Source: Frankiaceae bacterium
Lineage (GTDB): Bacteria; Actinomycetota; Actinomycetes; Mycobacteriales; SCTD01
Length of the DNA: 14,948 nt
Direction of reading: 5' to 3'
Assembly: GCA_947479995.1 (NCBI GenBank)
Contig: CANKBT010000033.1
Coordinates: 1 to 14,948, forward strand
Below are positions 11,741-14,948 of the stretch, piece by piece (the first letter of the stretch is position 1; each line of letters opens with the position of its first letter). A model generated the notes under the pieces. It worked only from the letters and a program-made list of their open reading frames with translations, searched no databases and was not told the DNA's origin. A program made the translations under genes and the position numbers.

Positions 11741-13401
11741 TGGGCAGCACGACGGCCTTCCTGGTCGCCCTCGCGGTGCTGGTGCTCGCCCTCGCCGCCG
11801 CCTGGAAGCCGCTTGGCGACCACATGGCGCGGACGTACGCGAGCGAGCGCCACCTCGCGCCCGAGCGGCTGCTCTACCGCGCCGTGGGCGTCGACCCCGA
11901 CGCCGACCAGACCTGGGCGGCCTACCTGCGCAGCCTGCTGGCGTTCTCCTTCGTCGGCGTGCTGGCGCTCTACGCCCTGCTCCGCCTGCAGGACCGCCTC
12001 CCGCTGGACACCGGGATGGCCGCGGTCAGCCCCAGCCAGGCCTTCGAGACGGCGACCTCCTTCGTCACCAACACGAACTGGCAGTCGTACGCCGGCGAGT
12101 CGACGATGTCGCACCTGTCGCAGATGGCAGGCCTCGCAGTGCAGGACTTCGTCTCGGCTGCGGTGGGCATGGCCGTCGCCGTCGCCGTCCTGCGCGGCTT
12201 CGCCCGTTCGCGCAGCGACCGGCTCGGCAACTTCTGGGTCGACCTCACGCGCGGCACCTTCCGCGTCCTGCTGCCGATCGCGGCGGTGGCGGCGGTGCTG
12301 CTCATGGCCGGCGGGGTCGTGCAGAACCTCGTCGGGCCGGAGAGCCGGGACACGCTGGCCGGCGCCAGCCAGACGCTGGTCGGCGGCCCGGTCGCCAGCC
12401 AGGAGGCCATCAAGGAGCTGGGCACCAACGGCGGCGGCTTCTTCAACGCCAACTCGGCGCACCCGTTCGAGAACCCCAACCCGGTCACGAACCTGCTGCA
12501 GGTGTTCCTGATCCTGCTGATCCCGGTGTCGCTGACCCGCACCTTCGGGGTCATGGTCGGTCAGGTCCGCCAGGGCGTCGCCGTGCTCGCGGCGATGGCG
12601 CTGGTGTTCACCGCCTCGCTCGCCGTGACCACCGGCTTCGAGGTCGCCCACCCGGGCACCGTCCCGGACTCCGTCGGCGCCAGCCTCGAGGGCAAGGAGG
12701 TGCGGTTCGGCGTCGAGCAGTCGGCGCTGTTCGCCACCGCCACGACCGCCACCTCGACCGGGGCCGTCAACTCCGCCCACGACAGCTACACCGCGATCGG
12801 TGGCGGCGCCCTCCTGCTCAACATGATGTTCGGCGAGACCACGCCCGGCGGGGTGGGCGCCGGGCTCTACGGCATCCTCGTGCTCGCTGTCCTCTCGGTC
12901 TTCCTCGCCGGCCTCATGGTCGGGCGCACGCCGGAGTACCTCGGCAAGAAGATCGGCCAGCGCGAGATCCGCTTCGTCGCGCTGTACGTCCTGGCCACGC
13001 CCGCCGCCCTGCTCCTCGGGCTCGGGCTGGCGATGACGCAGGACGTCTTCGTCGGCAACTTCGGCAACGACGGCGCTCACGGCTTCAGCGAGGGCCTGTA
13101 CGCCCTGACGTCCGCGGCCAACAACAACGGCAGCGCCTTCGCCGGCCTCACCACGGCGACGACCTTCGGCAACACCGTGCTCGGGATCGTCATGGTCGCC
13201 GGGCGCTTCCCGCCGATCGTGTTCGTGCTGGCGCTGGCAGGCTCGCTGGCCCGGCAGACGCCGACCCCGCCGTCGGCCGGCACCCTGCCGACCCACACCC
13301 CGCTGTTCGTCGGCCTGCTGGTCGGCGTGCTCGTGATCGTCACCGGACTCACCTACTTCCCGGCGCTGGCGCTCGGGCCGCTCGCGGAAGGCCTGTCATG
13401 A
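11740..13401 (+). CDS. kdpA: Potassium-transporting ATPase subunit KdpA
   Basis: This 553-aa channel-like subunit binds and conducts K+ in the high-affinity KdpFABC pump. Its four selectivity-filter repeats are intact: FVTNTNWQSYAGE, LGTNGGGFFNANSAHPFENP, TTATSTGAVNS and TSAANNNGSAFAGL. About ten membrane segments are visible, starting with AFLVALAVLVLALAAA and ending with LLVGVLVIVTGLTYF. E. coli KdpA has 557 residues, so the gene is full length. The ATG shares one base with the kdpF stop, and the gene ends in an ATGA overlap with kdpB. Expression is probably driven by the upstream direct-repeat region. Confidence 0.97.
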   Translation: MGSTTAFLVALAVLVLALAAAWKPLGDHMARTYASERHLAPERLLYRAVGVDPDADQTWAAYLRSLLAFSFVGVLALYALLRLQDRLPLDTGMAAVSPSQAFETATSFVTNTNWQSYAGESTMSHLSQMAGLAVQDFVSAAVGMAVAVAVLRGFARSRSDRLGNFWVDLTRGTFRVLLPIAAVAAVLLMAGGVVQNLVGPESRDTLAGASQTLVGGPVASQEAIKELGTNGGGFFNANSAHPFENPNPVTNLLQVFLILLIPVSLTRTFGVMVGQVRQGVAVLAAMALVFTASLAVTTGFEVAHPGTVPDSVGASLEGKEVRFGVEQSALFATATTATSTGAVNSAHDSYTAIGGGALLLNMMFGETTPGGVGAGLYGILVLAVLSVFLAGLMVGRTPEYLGKKIGQREIRFVALYVLATPAALLLGLGLAMTQDVFVGNFGNDGAHGFSEGLYALTSAANNNGSAFAGLTTATTFGNTVLGIVMVAGRFPPIVFVLALAGSLARQTPTPPSAGTLPTHTPLFVGLLVGVLVIVTGLTYFPALALGPLAEGLS

Positions 13402-14948
13402 CCGCCCTCTCCCCGTCCGCCCGCGCCGGCGGGCTGCTCGACCCGGCGCAGCTGCTCGCGGCGCTGCCCGACGCGCTGCGCAAGCTCGACCCGCGGACGC
13501 TCTACCGCAACCCGGTCATGCTCGTCGTGCTGGTCGGCTCGGTCGGCACCACCGTGCTGGCCGTGCGCGACCCCAGCGCGTTCTCGATCTCGATCGCCAC
13601 CTGGCTCTGGCTGACGAACGTGTTCGCCAACGTCGCCGAGGCCGTGGCCGAGGGCCGCGGCAAGGCCCAGGCCGAGACGCTGCGCAAGACGCGTACGGAG
13701 ACCGTCGCCCTCCGCCTCACCGACGGCGGCACCGAGCCGGTGCCGGCCGCGGAGCTGCGCCTCGGCGACCGCGTCGTCGTCGAGGCAGGGCAGGTGGTCC
13801 CGGGCGACGGCGACGTCGTCGAGGGCATCGCCAGCGTCGACGAGTCGGCCATCACCGGCGAGTCGGCGCCGGTCATCCGGGAGTCCGGCGGCGACCGCTC
13901 CTCGGTCACCGGTGGCACCCGGGTGCTGTCGGACCGGATCGTCGTGCAGATCACGAGCAAGCCGGGCGAGACCTTCGTCGACCGGATGATCGCGCTCGTC
14001 GAGGGCGCTGCCCGCCAGCGCACGCCCAACGAGATCGCCCTGAACACCCTGCTGGCGTCCCTGACGATCGTGTTCCTGCTGGCGGTCGCGACGCTGCAGC
14101 CGCTCGCCCGCTACGCCGGCGCCGAGCAGTCGCTGCTCGTGCTCACCGCGCTGCTGGTCTGCCTCATCCCGACGACCATCGGCGCGCTGCTGTCGGCGAT
14201 CGGCATCGCCGGCATGGACCGGCTCGTGCAGCGCAACGTGCTCGCGATGAGCGGGCGGGCGGTCGAGGCCGCCGGTGACGTCACCACGCTGCTGCTGGAC
14301 AAGACCGGCACCATCACCCTCGGCAACCGGCTCGCGAGCGAGTTCGTGCCGGTCGGCGGGGTGGCCCTCGAGGAGCTGGCCAGCGCGGCGCGGCTGTCCT
14401 CGCTCGCCGACGAGACGCCCGAGGGCCGCTCGGTGGTCGTGCTGGCCGAGGAGCGGTCCGTCCCGCGCGCCGAGCCGCCGCCGGGCAGCGTCCCCGTGCC
14501 GTTCACCGCCCAGACCCGGATGTCCGGGGTGGACACCCCGGACGGCACGCAGGTGCGCAAGGGCGCGGCCAGCACGGTGACGGCCTGGGTGCGCGAGCGC
14601 GGCGGCACGACGCCGGCCGAGCTCGACGCCGCGGTCGACGCGATCTCCTCCTCGGGCGGCACCCCGCTGGTCGTGGCCGAGGCCCGCGGCGGCACCGCCC
14701 GCGCGCTCGGCGTCATCCACCTCAAGGACGTCGTCAAGGACGGCATGCGCGCGCGCTTCGACGAGCTGCGCTCGATGGGCATCCGCACGGTGATGATCAC
14801 CGGCGACAACCCGCTGACCGCTCAGGCCATCGCCGACGAGGCGGGTGTCGACGACGTCCTCGCCGAGGCCACGCCCGAGATGAAGATGGAGCTAATCAAG
14901 GCCGAGCAGGCCGGCGGCAGGCTCGTCGCGATGACCGGCGACGGCACC
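13398..14948 (+). CDS. kdpB: Potassium-transporting ATPase subunit KdpB (3' end missing)
   Basis: The first 517 codons of the P-type ATPase subunit are present; E. coli KdpB has 682 residues, so about a quarter lies beyond the edge. Visible parts are the actuator motif ITGES (152-156; the Ser corresponds to the inhibitory phosphoserine site known in E. coli), the membrane segment LIPTTIGALLSAIGIAGMDR (256-275), and the phosphorylated Asp301 in DKTGTIT. The nucleotide-binding domain contains PFTAQTRMSG and RKGAAS, and the P-domain contains MITGDNPLTAQAIADEAGVD. The frame is cut inside TGDGTNDAP, after TGDGT. No frameshift is seen. The ATG overlaps the kdpA stop (ATGA). kdpC, and possibly kdpDE, are expected downstream. 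Confidence 0.97.
   Translation, partial: MTALSPSARAGGLLDPAQLLAALPDALRKLDPRTLYRNPVMLVVLVGSVGTTVLAVRDPSAFSISIATWLWLTNVFANVAEAVAEGRGKAQAETLRKTRTETVALRLTDGGTEPVPAAELRLGDRVVVEAGQVVPGDGDVVEGIASVDESAITGESAPVIRESGGDRSSVTGGTRVLSDRIVVQITSKPGETFVDRMIALVEGAARQRTPNEIALNTLLASLTIVFLLAVATLQPLARYAGAEQSLLVLTALLVCLIPTTIGALLSAIGIAGMDRLVQRNVLAMSGRAVEAAGDVTTLLLDKTGTITLGNRLASEFVPVGGVALEELASAARLSSLADETPEGRSVVVLAEERSVPRAEPPPGSVPVPFTAQTRMSGVDTPDGTQVRKGAASTVTAWVRERGGTTPAELDAAVDAISSSGGTPLVVAEARGGTARALGVIHLKDVVKDGMRARFDELRSMGIRTVMITGDNPLTAQAIADEAGVDDVLAEATPEMKMELIKAEQAGGRLVAMTGDGT

Noticed and set aside
11542..13296. Long minus-strand frame opposite kdpF and kdpA
   Set aside because: Antisense shadow with low-complexity His/Glu/Gln/Arg translation. 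The plus strand encodes complete KdpF and KdpA.
1..14948. CRISPR array, insertion sequence, phage, defence or biosynthetic cluster
   Set aside because: No repeat-spacer pattern, transposase, integrase, terminal repeats or defence/biosynthesis domains are visible; gene content is ordinary chromosomal housekeeping and transport.

Overview
This window is very GC-rich, with strong G/C preference at third codon positions, GTG and TTG starts, ATGA/GTGA gene overlaps and TANNNT-type -10 boxes. Together with the gene content (a PolI lacking proofreading residues, an HspR-like MerR regulator, a DUF3558-like lipoprotein, kdpF ending in a PDRF-type tail), this points to a chromosomal segment of a high-GC actinomycete. 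I cannot name the genus with confidence. I see no IS element, phage gene, CRISPR array, tRNA or rRNA.

Left part (1-5857). A leftward block holds polA (DNA polymerase I), a small heat-shock protein (hsp20), an HspR-like MerR regulator and the start of a lipoprotein that runs off the left edge. A perfect 15-bp hairpin separates hsp20 from the regulator, and a perfect 8-bp inverted repeat lies between polA and hsp20. polA is divergent from a PaaI-type hotdog thioesterase across only 27 bp, and polA has the layout of a leaderless gene. The thioesterase converges on a GNAT acetyltransferase, which is divergent from a DUF554 membrane protein.

Middle (5858-11180). This is a branched-chain amino acid (LIV/HAAT-type) ABC transporter operon: livH, livM, livG, livF and a lipoprotein gene, mostly overlapping and probably co-transcribed. 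A good promoter (TTGACC-N17-TAGGGT) precedes a leader of about 280 nt that starts with a 17-bp stem enclosing a purine-rich interior, so it is a candidate cis-acting RNA. LivH is unusual: it has a signal peptide, a Pro/Ala linker and a beta-sandwich-like (carboxypeptidase-regulatory-like) domain fused to the front of the permease. No substrate-binding protein gene (livK) is present. A lipoprotein of unknown family occupies the operon's last position.

Right part (11181-14948). A 64-aa hypothetical protein on the minus strand is divergent from the high-affinity potassium pump operon kdpFAB. kdpB is cut by the window edge. A 27-aa single-membrane-span peptide lies directly upstream of kdpF and overlaps it. 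Upstream are two pairs of direct repeats (GGCGTCAGG type, 11-bp periodicity within each pair, 32 bp between pairs), the geometry expected for an OmpR-family regulator such as KdpE.

The most interesting items are the structured liv leader, the LivH fusion with the missing livK, the kdp direct-repeat array, and the extra kdp micropeptide.
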